A stretch of DNA of 64,000 bases from assembly GCA_039969155.1 (NCBI GenBank), contig JBDVOJ010000105.1, forward strand, positions 1 to 64,000. Reading direction: 5' to 3'. Of the stretch, positions 46,080-55,694 are shown one piece after another. The notes beneath the pieces are model-generated. The model worked only from the letters and a program-made list of their open reading frames with translations, did not search any database and was not told the origin of the DNA. Numbering within the stretch: position 1 is the first letter of the stretch; every line of letters begins with the position of its first letter. This DNA is from GCA-002733465 sp039969155. Its GTDB lineage: Bacteria; Pseudomonadota; Gammaproteobacteria; Enterobacterales; Kangiellaceae. The position numbers were made by a program, and so were the translations under genes.

Positions 46080-46273
46080 CACATTAGTTTTTATAACTTA
46101 ACCGAGTTGAAGTAGGGCCAGAGTTACTTTTTGAAGAATCTGTTACACAATAAAAGTTGAATTATCGGGTTCTATTTTACCCTCGTTTGTAAAGAAGGTA
46201 TTATCTTTAGCTAAATAGCTCATACGCAAATTAAAATCGAGCATGTAAAATACCGTTATAAAGAGAGCTTAAC

Positions 46274-47560
46274 ATCAGTATTCTACCGAGAAGTTTTTTT
46301 GGCCGAAACTCCCTAATGATCGCAAGTCTGTTGATCATTAGCCATCTTATTTCCTATCTCACCATTGAGCACTACGTGGTCGAAGCGAAAGATCGAACCA
46401 TCATGTATTTGGTGACAAATCAAATCAAGCTTCAATACATAGGCTCGGAAACCGATATCCCTAAGAATCTATCTGTAGGTTTCACTGAGACCACAGAGCT
46501 AGAGTTATTCTGGTTAACTGGTGGTGCCTTACCAGATGGTTTAGAAATCTCTGAAGATCACCATGCCTATACAGAAGCCGCCAAAGAGTTTTTAGGTGAA
46601 GGTACAGTTGTTAAAGTGGAAATATCCGATAGAGTTTACGTCTGGGTAAATGAGCCAAGTCATCCTGAGTACTGGATCCGCATGCCAATCGGTGAATATG
46701 ACAGTGATATGCCGATATCGATGATTATTTTTTCAGGGATGCTACTTTTCTTAAGTTTAGCTGGGGCTTGGCTAGTAGTTCATCAATTACACCGTCCGCT
46801 GAAACGGCTAGCTTTTGCTGCAAGAGAGATAGGTCGCGGTGATTATCCTGGAAAACTAAAAGAGACCGGTCCGCAAGAGCTGGTAGCAGTGACTTCTGCG
46901 TTTAATCAAATGGCGGCAGATGTGCATCAGTTAGAAGAGGATAGAACATTACTGTTAGCTGGGATCTCTCATGATTTAAGAACGCCAATTACTCGAATTC
47001 GATTGTCAGTTGAATTTATGTCTGAGCAAGACGAAGAGCTCAAGCAAGGGCTTATTGCTGATACCCAAGATATGGATGATATTATCGACCAGTTCATTGG
47101 CTATGTTCGCTATGGTAGTGAAGAAAAAATGGAGCATGGCGATATAAACGAACTGATTGTTCAGGTAACTGAAGCTGCGGGAAAACAGCATGACGGTATC
47201 GAGACTCAATTGAATAGTGTTCCATCATTTGCATTTAAGCCGATGGCAATGAAGCGCTTGGTGAGTAACTTAATTGAAAATGCTTTTCGCTACGGAAAAG
47301 CACCAGTAATGGTTACTTCAATAGTCGACGATGGTCACCTAAGAATCATCGTTCGGGATCACGGTAAGGGTATTCCTGACTTAGATAAAGCTCGATTATT
47401 TCAACCATTTGCTCGTGGAGATAAAGCCCGCGGAGGAAAAGGTTCTGGTCTTGGGCTAGCTATTGTGCAGCGTATTGCTGAAATGCATGGTGGTACTATT
47501 ATTCTCGAAAACCACTCAGAAGGTGGTCTAAAAGCATGTTTTGAAATGCCACTAAATTAA
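46274..47560 (+). CDS. EnvZ-type sensor histidine kinase, unusual start
   Basis: EnvZ/OmpR-family inner-membrane kinase. Two membrane helices (near the N-terminus and about residues 160-180) flank a periplasmic sensor; a HAMP region follows; the H-box ISHDLRTPITR holds the phosphorylated His (about residue 232); ATP-site boxes are NLIENAFRYG, DHGKGIPD and GSGLGLAIV. The frame before ATG 46316 stays open and reads ILPRSFFGRNSL, the usual EnvZ-type cytoplasmic head, but has no ATG, GTG or TTG. ATC 46274 after AGAGAG, or ATT 46280, may start it. No ompR lies upstream, where it is normally found. Confidence 0.82.
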   Translation: MSILPRSFFGRNSLMIASLLIISHLISYLTIEHYVVEAKDRTIMYLVTNQIKLQYIGSETDIPKNLSVGFTETTELELFWLTGGALPDGLEISEDHHAYTEAAKEFLGEGTVVKVEISDRVYVWVNEPSHPEYWIRMPIGEYDSDMPISMIIFSGMLLFLSLAGAWLVVHQLHRPLKRLAFAAREIGRGDYPGKLKETGPQELVAVTSAFNQMAADVHQLEEDRTLLLAGISHDLRTPITRIRLSVEFMSEQDEELKQGLIADTQDMDDIIDQFIGYVRYGSEEKMEHGDINELIVQVTEAAGKQHDGIETQLNSVPSFAFKPMAMKRLVSNLIENAFRYGKAPVMVTSIVDDGHLRIIVRDHGKGIPDLDKARLFQPFARGDKARGGKGSGLGLAIVQRIAEMHGGTIILENHSEGGLKACFEMPLN

Positions 47561-47577
47561 AGACTTTATCCAAATAA

Positions 47578-50046
47578 TCATTCCCAATGTTTCTTTGCCC
47601 AGTTGGCAGTTTTCTGCATAATTTGTTTAGAAGATGCGTTGACGTTATCTAAAATTTGCTTGTTTAGTAGTGCCATTTTCGGCTCTATATCAAAAGAATT
47701 GTCATCTGCTGTACTAATCAGTTTTGCATTTTTAAGTACGCTAATGGTCGTTTTGAACAAGTTTTTATCAAACGATTCAGGAGCGTTAAGGCTGTATAAT
47801 GCTGCTAATCGTTGGGCAACTAACTGGCTGTGTTTTTCTAGTTCCTGTCGACTGGTGCGTCCGTGCCCTGCTTGAGAAGAAAGCAGCGTCAGCAAAATGC
47901 CATAACGCAATAATGTCGGTCTCACAAATTGAGCGATTAACATTAATTGCTCAAAGTAGTCATCAGATTCTTTGGGACGAATAAGCTGGTCATTGATTTG
48001 AGAGATTAGCTTTTCTTGGATAAAACAATCAATAGCTTTATTTAGATTGTCTTGCAATTGCTGTTGATCCCATTCGATAAATAGTTCTTGTTTTATGAAA
48101 GGGAAAATTGCCAAACATCGTTCGATTAGCTGACTGCGATTCATTTCTTGATTATTAACAAAACAGCTGGCAACTAACGAGTATGCAATAAAAACATGCA
48201 AAATATTATTTCGATAGTAAGTTAGTAAGATTGCTGTTTGTTCGTCCGTGGTAACAATATCTCCCATCGGGTTTTCCACTGTAAAAATGGTTCCTAAAGA
48301 TCGCGCTTGCTCAATTAAAGTAGCACCATCTTCATCTGGAAGCCCGGTATTTTTACTATAGGGAGCCGCCTTGAGAAGATTTAACAATAAATTCAATTGT
48401 TGTTCGAGCTCTTTGTGACCGATTGCGGTGCGTTCTGTTGATAGAATAACTAATGCAACCATACTGATTGAATTGAGTGTTGAAGCAGCATTAATTCTCT
48501 GCATTACTAATTCTGCTAATGCTGAAACCCTTGGTGTTAACCAGTTTGGCTTGGCTGCAACTTGGCCACGATAATCATGCCAGTTGGGCTGAGTGTGATC
48601 GAGATATTTATTGAGAAAAATAGGCTCTGCGAAGTTTAAATAAACCTTACCAAAATTTTGTTTGAGGGTTTTTCTAATCCCCAAAAGCTGCCCAAATGAT
48701 TCTTTCTTCTTCTCTGCTCCGCGAAGCTCACTTAGATAGCTTTTGCCTTCGAACATGCGCTCATAGCCAATATAAACCGGTATGATAGCAACTGGTTTTC
48801 GAGTGCCTCGCAGTAAAGATTGAACGGTCATGGCGAGTAAACCAGTTTTTGGTGGCAAAAGCCTACCCGTTCGACTTCTTCCACCCTCGGGAAAGAATTC
48901 TAGAGGGATCCCTCGATCCATCAGTTGGAAAATATATTCATTAAAAACGGCAGTATATAATTTGTTTCCACCAAAACTTCTTCGTAAGAAAAATGCTCCT
49001 CCACGTCTGAGCAGAGAGCCTGCTGGCCAAAAGTTCAAATTGATTCCGGCGGCGATATGGGGTGGGACTAATCCTTCATGATAAAGAGTATATGAAAGCA
49101 ATAAATAATCGATATGACTTCGATGACAAGGAACGTAGACTATTTCGTGAGTTGAAGCTAAATCTCGCACCATTTCAGAGTTGCGGACAACCACACCATC
49201 GTAAATTTTATTCCAGAGATGAGTTAGCGTAGATTCCATAAATCTAACGGCTTTGTATGAATAAGCCGAGGCGATTTCTTTGGCATATTTTTCTGCTAAC
49301 TTTGCTGACTTAGCGACGGAAATTTCTTTAGTCTTAGCTTCTTTATCAATCGCGCCTTTGACATTATCACTTACCAAAATATTAGTAATGACTTGAGCTC
49401 TGTTGGTAATTAACGGTCCCATCGCAGCTTGTCGCAAACGATGAAAATGAACTCGTAAAGTCCGCGTTAACTTTGTTACTTGTACGTCGGCACTAACCCC
49501 CGTATTCGCCACTTGTCGAAGGTCGATAGGTTTAGCTATTCTAAAAAACGTATTCCGTCCCTGAAAAATAAACAGTAAAAACTTGCGCAGTGGATTAGCA
49601 CTTTCTGTGTCGGTAAAAATTAACCTAAGAAGTGAGTTTTCTTTTCCAGGATTTCGCCCCCAATAAATGGAAATAGGAACTAATTGATGGTTCTGACTGC
49701 TATCGTCTTGTTGTTTCTTTAGTAAGGTGTTGAAAAATTCTTGGTATTTCTTAACTGGCTTGCCACCCGTTCCGAAAAAACTTTTCGACTGTAAGAAAAA
49801 TACTGAACCATTTTCAATCTCTGACTGTTTAGACTGAATTAATTTAGGCTCAGGTAAATTGAGTTGCTTCGCTTTATGTTTAAGCATAACAAAGCTACTG
49901 GTTGAGCGGCGTTGCAACACATAATAAATAGGTGACGAAAGATCGATGTCTAAATCTTGCACTGGCGCTTCTGGAATCACTTTGCTGGAAACCAGCAATT
50001 TGAGTGGAACAGATACGATCTTGTGATACAGCTGATTAAAAGGCAT
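47578..50046 (-). CDS. plsB: glycerol-3-phosphate acyltransferase PlsB
   Basis: First step of phospholipid synthesis: acylates sn-glycerol 3-phosphate at position 1. 822 residues. Acyltransferase motif I PCHRSHIDYLLLSY (HX4D), motif III-type FFPEGGRSRTGRLLPPKTG, and IPVYIGYERMFEGKSY follow in order. Peripheral inner-membrane enzyme. Convergent with the envZ-type gene. Length and motifs are as in E. coli PlsB. Confidence 0.96.
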   Translation of the reverse strand: MPFNQLYHKIVSVPLKLLVSSKVIPEAPVQDLDIDLSSPIYYVLQRRSTSSFVMLKHKAKQLNLPEPKLIQSKQSEIENGSVFFLQSKSFFGTGGKPVKKYQEFFNTLLKKQQDDSSQNHQLVPISIYWGRNPGKENSLLRLIFTDTESANPLRKFLLFIFQGRNTFFRIAKPIDLRQVANTGVSADVQVTKLTRTLRVHFHRLRQAAMGPLITNRAQVITNILVSDNVKGAIDKEAKTKEISVAKSAKLAEKYAKEIASAYSYKAVRFMESTLTHLWNKIYDGVVVRNSEMVRDLASTHEIVYVPCHRSHIDYLLLSYTLYHEGLVPPHIAAGINLNFWPAGSLLRRGGAFFLRRSFGGNKLYTAVFNEYIFQLMDRGIPLEFFPEGGRSRTGRLLPPKTGLLAMTVQSLLRGTRKPVAIIPVYIGYERMFEGKSYLSELRGAEKKKESFGQLLGIRKTLKQNFGKVYLNFAEPIFLNKYLDHTQPNWHDYRGQVAAKPNWLTPRVSALAELVMQRINAASTLNSISMVALVILSTERTAIGHKELEQQLNLLLNLLKAAPYSKNTGLPDEDGATLIEQARSLGTIFTVENPMGDIVTTDEQTAILLTYYRNNILHVFIAYSLVASCFVNNQEMNRSQLIERCLAIFPFIKQELFIEWDQQQLQDNLNKAIDCFIQEKLISQINDQLIRPKESDDYFEQLMLIAQFVRPTLLRYGILLTLLSSQAGHGRTSRQELEKHSQLVAQRLAALYSLNAPESFDKNLFKTTISVLKNAKLISTADDNSFDIEPKMALLNKQILDNVNASSKQIMQKTANWAKKHWE

Positions 50047-50142
50047 AAAGATCCAAGTTGTTATTCATTATAGGTTTTCTATGGCCAAGCAGTCATTTTA
50101 AGTAAATTGTTTAGATTAAGCAAAAGAGCAGCGAAAATTTAC

Positions 50143-51375
50143 CTAAACCAGCATTTGAACCGGGTGTGGGTGGTCAAGAAAGTCCCTAGGGCTAGCGCTA
50201 TATCCATATGCCCCCGATTGATAAATCACAACTAGGTCGCCTATCTCACATTCGGGAAGATTGTATTTATTGGCGAGTATGTCTAGCGGTGTACACAACG
50301 GGCCGACAATTTGCAGAGCTTGTTTGGTCGGTAGTCCCATTTTGTTGCCAATGGCGACAGGATAGTTTTTTCTAATGACTTGGCCAAAGTTACCAGATGC
50401 GGAAAGGTGGTGATGTAAACCGCCATCAACAACGGCAAACCTAACCCCACGAGACTCCTTTATATCAGTCACTTGAGCGACATAGATGCCTGCTTCACCG
50501 ACTAAATATCGACCAAGTTCCATAGCGATATCGATATCCCCAAATTGCTTTTGAAATGATTGAATATGCTTCGCTAGTGATTCACTGATAGAGTCTAAGG
50601 GCAGTGGATTTTCTCCTGGAAAATAGGGAATACCCAAACCGCCACCAATATTCAACGATTTGATCGGTTGTGGCGCATGGAGACTGATCTTACTGGCTAG
50701 CTGAAAAAGGTTGTCGTGGGCGAGTTGAATCGAAGCCTGATTGAGGTTTTGAGAGCCGGTAAATATATGCAATCCTTGGTATTCCAAATTGAATTCTTGG
50801 ATTTTCATGAGTGCATCCGGAACAAGCTCAGCATCGATCCCAAATTGTTGAGAGCCTCCACCCATTTTCATTCCCGAAGATTTCAATTCAAAATCGGGAT
50901 TGACTCTAATGGCTACCTTGGCAGAGGATCCAATTGATTGACACAGAGCTTCAATCCTCTCTAGTTCTGTAAAAGATTCGATGTTGATAGTAACGCCACT
51001 GGCGATGGCCATAGCCAATTCGACTTCGCGCTTTCCGGGACCAGCAAAACTAACGTGATCAGCAGGCTTTCCGCTATTAAGGGCTATATTCAGCTCGTTG
51101 CCACTCGCCACATCCAAGCCGTCCACTAAAGGGGCGATAAAATCGACCAATGCCGGCATAGGGTTCGCTTTAATGGCGTAGTGTAACTTCAATTGCGACG
51201 GCATCGCGCTGCGAAAGTCAGCAATTTTGTTGGAAATCACACTGCGATCGTAGGCGTAGAAAGGAGTTTGGCCTGCACGAAGTTTTAGATTAGAGAGCTT
51301 CACTTGGTTGACTAATAGTTCATTATTCTCATACATAAACTGTGTCATTGGCGGATGAGTGACTTTTGGTTTCAT
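50143..51375 (-). CDS. PLP-dependent decarboxylase of exosortase A systems
   Basis: Fold-type III PLP enzyme of the ornithine/diaminopimelate decarboxylase class, 410 residues. PLP Lys69 (LHYAIKANP), the GGGLGIPYF phosphate-binding loop and GPLCTPLDIL with the active Cys (about 357) are seen. It fits the decarboxylase type associated with exosortase A / PEP-CTERM systems, particularly because the matching acyl-CoA ligase gene is next to it. No exosortase or EPS genes occur in this window. The product is not known. Confidence 0.82.
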   Translation of the reverse strand: MKPKVTHPPMTQFMYENNELLVNQVKLSNLKLRAGQTPFYAYDRSVISNKIADFRSAMPSQLKLHYAIKANPMPALVDFIAPLVDGLDVASGNELNIALNSGKPADHVSFAGPGKREVELAMAIASGVTINIESFTELERIEALCQSIGSSAKVAIRVNPDFELKSSGMKMGGGSQQFGIDAELVPDALMKIQEFNLEYQGLHIFTGSQNLNQASIQLAHDNLFQLASKISLHAPQPIKSLNIGGGLGIPYFPGENPLPLDSISESLAKHIQSFQKQFGDIDIAMELGRYLVGEAGIYVAQVTDIKESRGVRFAVVDGGLHHHLSASGNFGQVIRKNYPVAIGNKMGLPTKQALQIVGPLCTPLDILANKYNLPECEIGDLVVIYQSGAYGYSASPRDFLDHPHPVQMLV

Positions 51376-51454
51376 ATTTAAGGGAGCTCTTTTTGTGATA
51401 GATCGCTATTAATGTTCTTCGGCCACCGGAATCGCTAATCTCGGCTAATTTTCG

Positions 51455-51478
51455 CTTAACTGCTTAACTGCTTAACTG
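51455..51478. repeat. three tandem CTTAACTG octamers over a stop codon
   Basis: CTTAACTG is repeated three times (51455-51462, 51463-51470, 51471-51478). The TAA stop of the acyl-CoA ligase (51464-51466) lies in it, so copy-number change would shift frame and alter the C-terminus. Confidence 0.9.
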
Positions 51479-53083
51479 ACGATATTTTTCCTGCAATAAT
51501 GGTCGATTGATTTTACCATTCGGATTTCTAGGAAGCGAATCCGCAATTTCCAAAAAGTGCGGATGCATATAGTTGGGCAATTGTTTCTTAAGAAACTTCA
51601 TTAATTCCGGCTTAGTTATCGTTGCGTTTGCCGCTAAGGATATGACTAATAGAATAGCTTGGCCTAATTGACTGTGTGCTATTCCCAATGCCGCTACTTG
51701 TTGAACTGACGGATGTGTCGTAGCAATTTCTTCCAGTTCGGATGGGCTAATCCGATAGCCAGAAGATTTAATCATGTCGTCATTGCGGCCGACGAAATAC
51801 AGAAAGCCTTGTTGGTCTCTGGTAACAATATCGCCAGACCATACAGCTAATTCCGAACCGTACTCTGATTGCAGTTGACTGGGTAATTTTCTAAATTTTT
51901 GTTCAGTTTTATCTTTGTTGTTCCAATAACCTAAGGAGACGTGGACGCCAATATGGACTAGTTCACCCGGCTCGTCGGCCTGACATATTTCACCTTTGGT
52001 ATTGATCACCAATATAGTGGCATTTGGGATCGCTTTACCAATTGAGGTTGGCCTGCTACACAATTCTTTCGGATCTAAGTAAGTGCTTCTAAACGCTTCT
52101 GTTAAGCCATACATTAAATACACTTGAGTTGCCGGCAGGGTAGTTCTTAATTTCTGAGTGATGGTTGTCGGCATTGCACCACCACTATTGGTTATATAGC
52201 GAAGACATTGTTTGGCATCCGTTGGCCAGTCTAAGTCAGCCAGCTGCATCCATAAGGGAGGCACAGCCGCTAATCCAGTAATTTGGTATTTAGCCACAGC
52301 ACTAATAACATCGCGAGGTAATAGGTATTCAAGCAACACCACTTCAGCACCTACTAAAAATGCCGTAGTTAGTTGGCTGAGTCCATAATCGAAGCTAAGC
52401 GGCAATACTGCCAGAATCTTGTCATCGCTATGATTAGCTAAATACTCCGCTACGCTGTTAGCACCTTCAATCAAATTGCGGTGCGAGAGCACAACACCTT
52501 TGGGTTGTCCGGTACTTCCCGAGGTATATAGTATTGCGGCAATATCGTCGGGCTCTCGCTGAATGTGGAGTCGCGCTTGATTTAACGGCTCAGTTCCCAC
52601 CTGTGCCAGCTGATCAATCCATCGCTCGCAGTTTTCAGGACAATCTTCTGGCGAACAGTCTGTCAGCAATATTCGGTTCAGGTGCAAATTGTTTGCCAAG
52701 GTCTTTTGCAGTTGCCGATATCGACTTAGCGAGGTGATCAAAACAGAGACTTGGCAGTTGTCGAGTATATAGCCAACTTGCGGCGGCTTAAGTAACGAAT
52801 TAATTGGAACGAATACACAGCCTGCTGTGGTGGTAGCAAACAGGCTAATAACTGTTTCCATTTGTTTGGGCAAATACACGGCGACTCGCTCACCGGGCTT
52901 TAGTCTTGGTTGGCTCGGCTTGAAATCGGCTAAATCGGCCCCGATTAAGCCTGAAGCAAGTGCATTAGTTTTTGCTGCTAACTCACTATAGCTAAGACTT
53001 TGATCTTTATGAGTCAAAGCCGTTTTTGGTGCAAATCGACTTGCAGCCTGAGAGATGAAATCTTGAATATTGGTGAACATCAT
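51464..53083 (-). CDS. acyl-CoA ligase (AMP-forming) of exosortase A systems
   Basis: AMP-forming acyl-CoA synthetase/ligase of about 539 residues. The AMP-binding motif TSGSTGQPKG, the YGLTEAFRSTYL region and the C-terminal lysine in NPNGKINRPLL are all present. It matches the ligase found beside the PLP decarboxylase in exosortase A loci. The start is probably ATG 53083 (or 53080); the frame runs on to a TTG at 53101. The stop codon lies inside a tandem CTTAACTG repeat, so the C-terminus (QLSS) is encoded by repeat DNA. Confidence 0.85.
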   Translation of the reverse strand: MMFTNIQDFISQAASRFAPKTALTHKDQSLSYSELAAKTNALASGLIGADLADFKPSQPRLKPGERVAVYLPKQMETVISLFATTTAGCVFVPINSLLKPPQVGYILDNCQVSVLITSLSRYRQLQKTLANNLHLNRILLTDCSPEDCPENCERWIDQLAQVGTEPLNQARLHIQREPDDIAAILYTSGSTGQPKGVVLSHRNLIEGANSVAEYLANHSDDKILAVLPLSFDYGLSQLTTAFLVGAEVVLLEYLLPRDVISAVAKYQITGLAAVPPLWMQLADLDWPTDAKQCLRYITNSGGAMPTTITQKLRTTLPATQVYLMYGLTEAFRSTYLDPKELCSRPTSIGKAIPNATILVINTKGEICQADEPGELVHIGVHVSLGYWNNKDKTEQKFRKLPSQLQSEYGSELAVWSGDIVTRDQQGFLYFVGRNDDMIKSSGYRISPSELEEIATTHPSVQQVAALGIAHSQLGQAILLVISLAANATITKPELMKFLKKQLPNYMHPHFLEIADSLPRNPNGKINRPLLQEKYRQLSS

Positions 53084-53369
53084 AGTGTTTATCGCTGTCA
53101 ATTTGGACTGCTTTCAATTAAGCCCGTTGCATTTGTTGGCTAGATGTCTGTTGGCTTGCTCTAATGAATTCTAGATCTAAATAATTTCAACAATAAGAAC
53201 TACGTTACATCAGCGATCTAGGGTAAAATTCGTGCAATTCTAGACTGATCGGCAAAGCAGCCGATAACTGAGTTCTTTTATTGCTAAATAGACATCATTA
53301 TAAAAGATGGTTCGGTCAATAAACAATCTCAATTAAAGAACTTAAATAATCAAGTTTCAAAGGCAAATT

Positions 53370-55073
53370 ATGAGTGACAATAGTTCAATTCCAACCGATA
53401 AAGCATCAACCGAGACAGTACCAACTAACTTTATCCGCAATATCATTAATCAAGATTTGGCATCTGGCAAGCATACCAGTGTTTGCACGCGGTTTCCGCC
53501 CGAGCCTAACGGATTTCTTCACATTGGTCATGCTAAATCGATCTGCATTAACTTTGGGATTGCGCAAGATTACAACGGCAAATGCAACCTGCGTTTTGAT
53601 GATACTAATCCTGCCAAAGAGGAGTCTATCTATGCCGAAGCGATTGCTAAAGATGTCGAGTGGTTAGGCTATCAATGGAATGGTGAAATTAGACATTCAG
53701 CGGACTATTTTGAAAAGCTATACAGCTATGCTGAAGAGCTAATCGAGAAGGGCGTTGCTTATGTTTGCGAGCTTAGCATTGATGAGATGCGTGAATATCG
53801 AGGCACTTTAACCGAGCCTGGCAAAAATAGTCCTTTTAGAGACCGAAGTGTCGAACAAAATTTAGACTTATTTCGACGAATGAGGGCCGGAGACTTCGAA
53901 GATGGAACCTTAGCGTTAAGAGCCAAAATAGATATGAGCTCGGCTAATATCAACATGCGTGATCCTGTGATTTATCGAATAAAAAAAGCACACCATATTC
54001 GTACTGCTGATAAATGGTGTATTTATCCTACCTACGATTTTACTCATGGCATTTCGGATGCGATTGAAGGTATTACCCACTCATTGTGCACATTAGAATT
54101 TGAAGATCACCGTCCGCTTTATGACTGGTTTTTAGATAACATTACCATCGATTGTCATCCACAGCAGATTGAATTCTCGCGACTAAATTTAGAACATACA
54201 ATCACTAGTAAGCGAAAACTGAATCAACTGGTGACAGAAGGGATTGTCGATGGATGGGATGATCCTCGCATGCCGACTATTTCGGGAATGCGGCGTCGTG
54301 GGTATCAGCCTGAAGCTATTCGTGACTTTGTCACTCGTACCGGAGTGACAAAAAAAGTTCACACCGTGGAAATGAGTTTGCTGGAAAACTCTGTTCGTGA
54401 AAATTTGGGGGATACAGCTCCTCGTGCGATGGCCGTGCTAAAACCTCTCAAAGTGACTATTAGCAATTATCCAGAAGGTAAAGTGGAAGAAATTCAAGCG
54501 CCGCGTCATCCACAACAAGAAGCCATGGGTTCGCGAACCATCTTTTTTAGTAAAACATTGTTTATTGATCAAGAAGATTTTAGAGAGAGCGCCAATAAGA
54601 AGTATAAGCGATTGGTATTAGGTAAAGCCGTGCGGTTACGAAATGCTTATGTCATCACTTGTAATGAAGTGGTTAAAGATGAGCAAGGTAATATTATTGA
54701 ACTGATTTGCGAATATGATGAAAATACCCTTGGCAAGAACCCAGAAGGTTATAAGCCAAAAGGTGTTATTCATTGGGTTTCAGAGTCCCATTCCAAAGTT
54801 GCCACAGTAAAACTTTATGACCGATTGTTTAACGTTGCTAACCCCGCTGCAGAGGAAGATTTTTTAAGTGCAATCAATCCTGATTGTTTGCAAGTATTAT
54901 CCGATGCTCGTGTGGAAATGTCTCTTGCGGAAGCCAAGCCTGAAGAGGTTTTCCAATTTGAAAGGGAAGGCTATTTTTGTGCCGACAGGTACGAGCATAC
55001 AGCTGAACATTTAGTTTTTAATCGAACGGTCACGCTGCGCGATAGTTGGGCAAAAATAGAAGCTAAAGGGTAG
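53370..55073 (+). CDS. glnS: glutaminyl-tRNA synthetase
   Basis: Class I aminoacyl-tRNA synthetase, 567 residues. HIGH motif at 51-54 (FLHIGHAKS) and the KMSKS-type TSKRKL follow; the C-terminal beta-barrel anticodon-binding part is present. Charges tRNA-Gln. The upstream gap holds a hairpin (ATCGGC/GCCGAT near 53250-53267) of unknown purpose. LysE-type exporter follows after eight bases. Confidence 0.97.
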   Translation: MSDNSSIPTDKASTETVPTNFIRNIINQDLASGKHTSVCTRFPPEPNGFLHIGHAKSICINFGIAQDYNGKCNLRFDDTNPAKEESIYAEAIAKDVEWLGYQWNGEIRHSADYFEKLYSYAEELIEKGVAYVCELSIDEMREYRGTLTEPGKNSPFRDRSVEQNLDLFRRMRAGDFEDGTLALRAKIDMSSANINMRDPVIYRIKKAHHIRTADKWCIYPTYDFTHGISDAIEGITHSLCTLEFEDHRPLYDWFLDNITIDCHPQQIEFSRLNLEHTITSKRKLNQLVTEGIVDGWDDPRMPTISGMRRRGYQPEAIRDFVTRTGVTKKVHTVEMSLLENSVRENLGDTAPRAMAVLKPLKVTISNYPEGKVEEIQAPRHPQQEAMGSRTIFFSKTLFIDQEDFRESANKKYKRLVLGKAVRLRNAYVITCNEVVKDEQGNIIELICEYDENTLGKNPEGYKPKGVIHWVSESHSKVATVKLYDRLFNVANPAAEEDFLSAINPDCLQVLSDARVEMSLAEAKPEEVFQFEREGYFCADRYEHTAEHLVFNRTVTLRDSWAKIEAKG

Positions 55074-55081
55074 GTAACAGT

Positions 55082-55693
55082 TTGCTCAATGAGTTTCTAT
55101 TATTAGCTACAGCTCACTTGTTTGCTGTAGCTAGTCCTGGTGCTGATTTTGCCGTCGTGCTAAAAAACACCTTACGCTCGGGCCAGCGAGTTGGGACTTA
55201 TACCGCTTTAGGGATCGGGCTTGGTATTTTTGTCCATGTTGGTTATACCTTGTTAGGTGTCGCGATTGTGTTATCGCAGTCGCCCATTATATTTGATTTG
55301 GTTAAATATCTTGGAGCAGGTTACTTACTGTGGCTTGCTTTTCAAAGTTTTCGTTCTCGCCCTAAAGCGGCGTCGACTGAATCAGAAATAGTACATATAC
55401 AACTATCTAAATTTAAGGCATTAAAACAAGGCTTCCTAGTGAATGTGCTAAACCCCAAAGTGACGGTGTTTTTTATCGCTTTGTTTACTAGTATTGTGAG
55501 TCAGAAAACGCCAATTTGGATACAATCATTTTATGGGATTTGGTTGGCAGTATATACTTTTCTGTGGTTTAGTTTAGTCGCGTGGTGGTTTTCAAGAACG
55601 ACAATTTTAGCTTGGTATCAGCGTCACGGATATATCATTGACTGGCTAATGGGTGGAGTTCTGGTTGTTATAGCTGTTCGATTGTTAATTTAA
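55082..55693 (+). CDS. LysE/RhtB-family amino-acid exporter
   Basis: Inner-membrane exporter of 203 residues with about six helices. The family start LLLATAHLFAVASPGADFAVVLKNTLRSGQRVG is clear, as is the NPKVTVFFIALF motif. The start is TTG 55082; no ATG fits the family alignment. Substrate, likely an amino acid, is unknown. Its stop lies 1 base from the end of the convergent REC-GGDEF gene. Confidence 0.9.
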   Translation: MLNEFLLLATAHLFAVASPGADFAVVLKNTLRSGQRVGTYTALGIGLGIFVHVGYTLLGVAIVLSQSPIIFDLVKYLGAGYLLWLAFQSFRSRPKAASTESEIVHIQLSKFKALKQGFLVNVLNPKVTVFFIALFTSIVSQKTPIWIQSFYGIWLAVYTFLWFSLVAWWFSRTTILAWYQRHGYIIDWLMGGVLVVIAVRLLI

Positions 55694-55694
55694 C

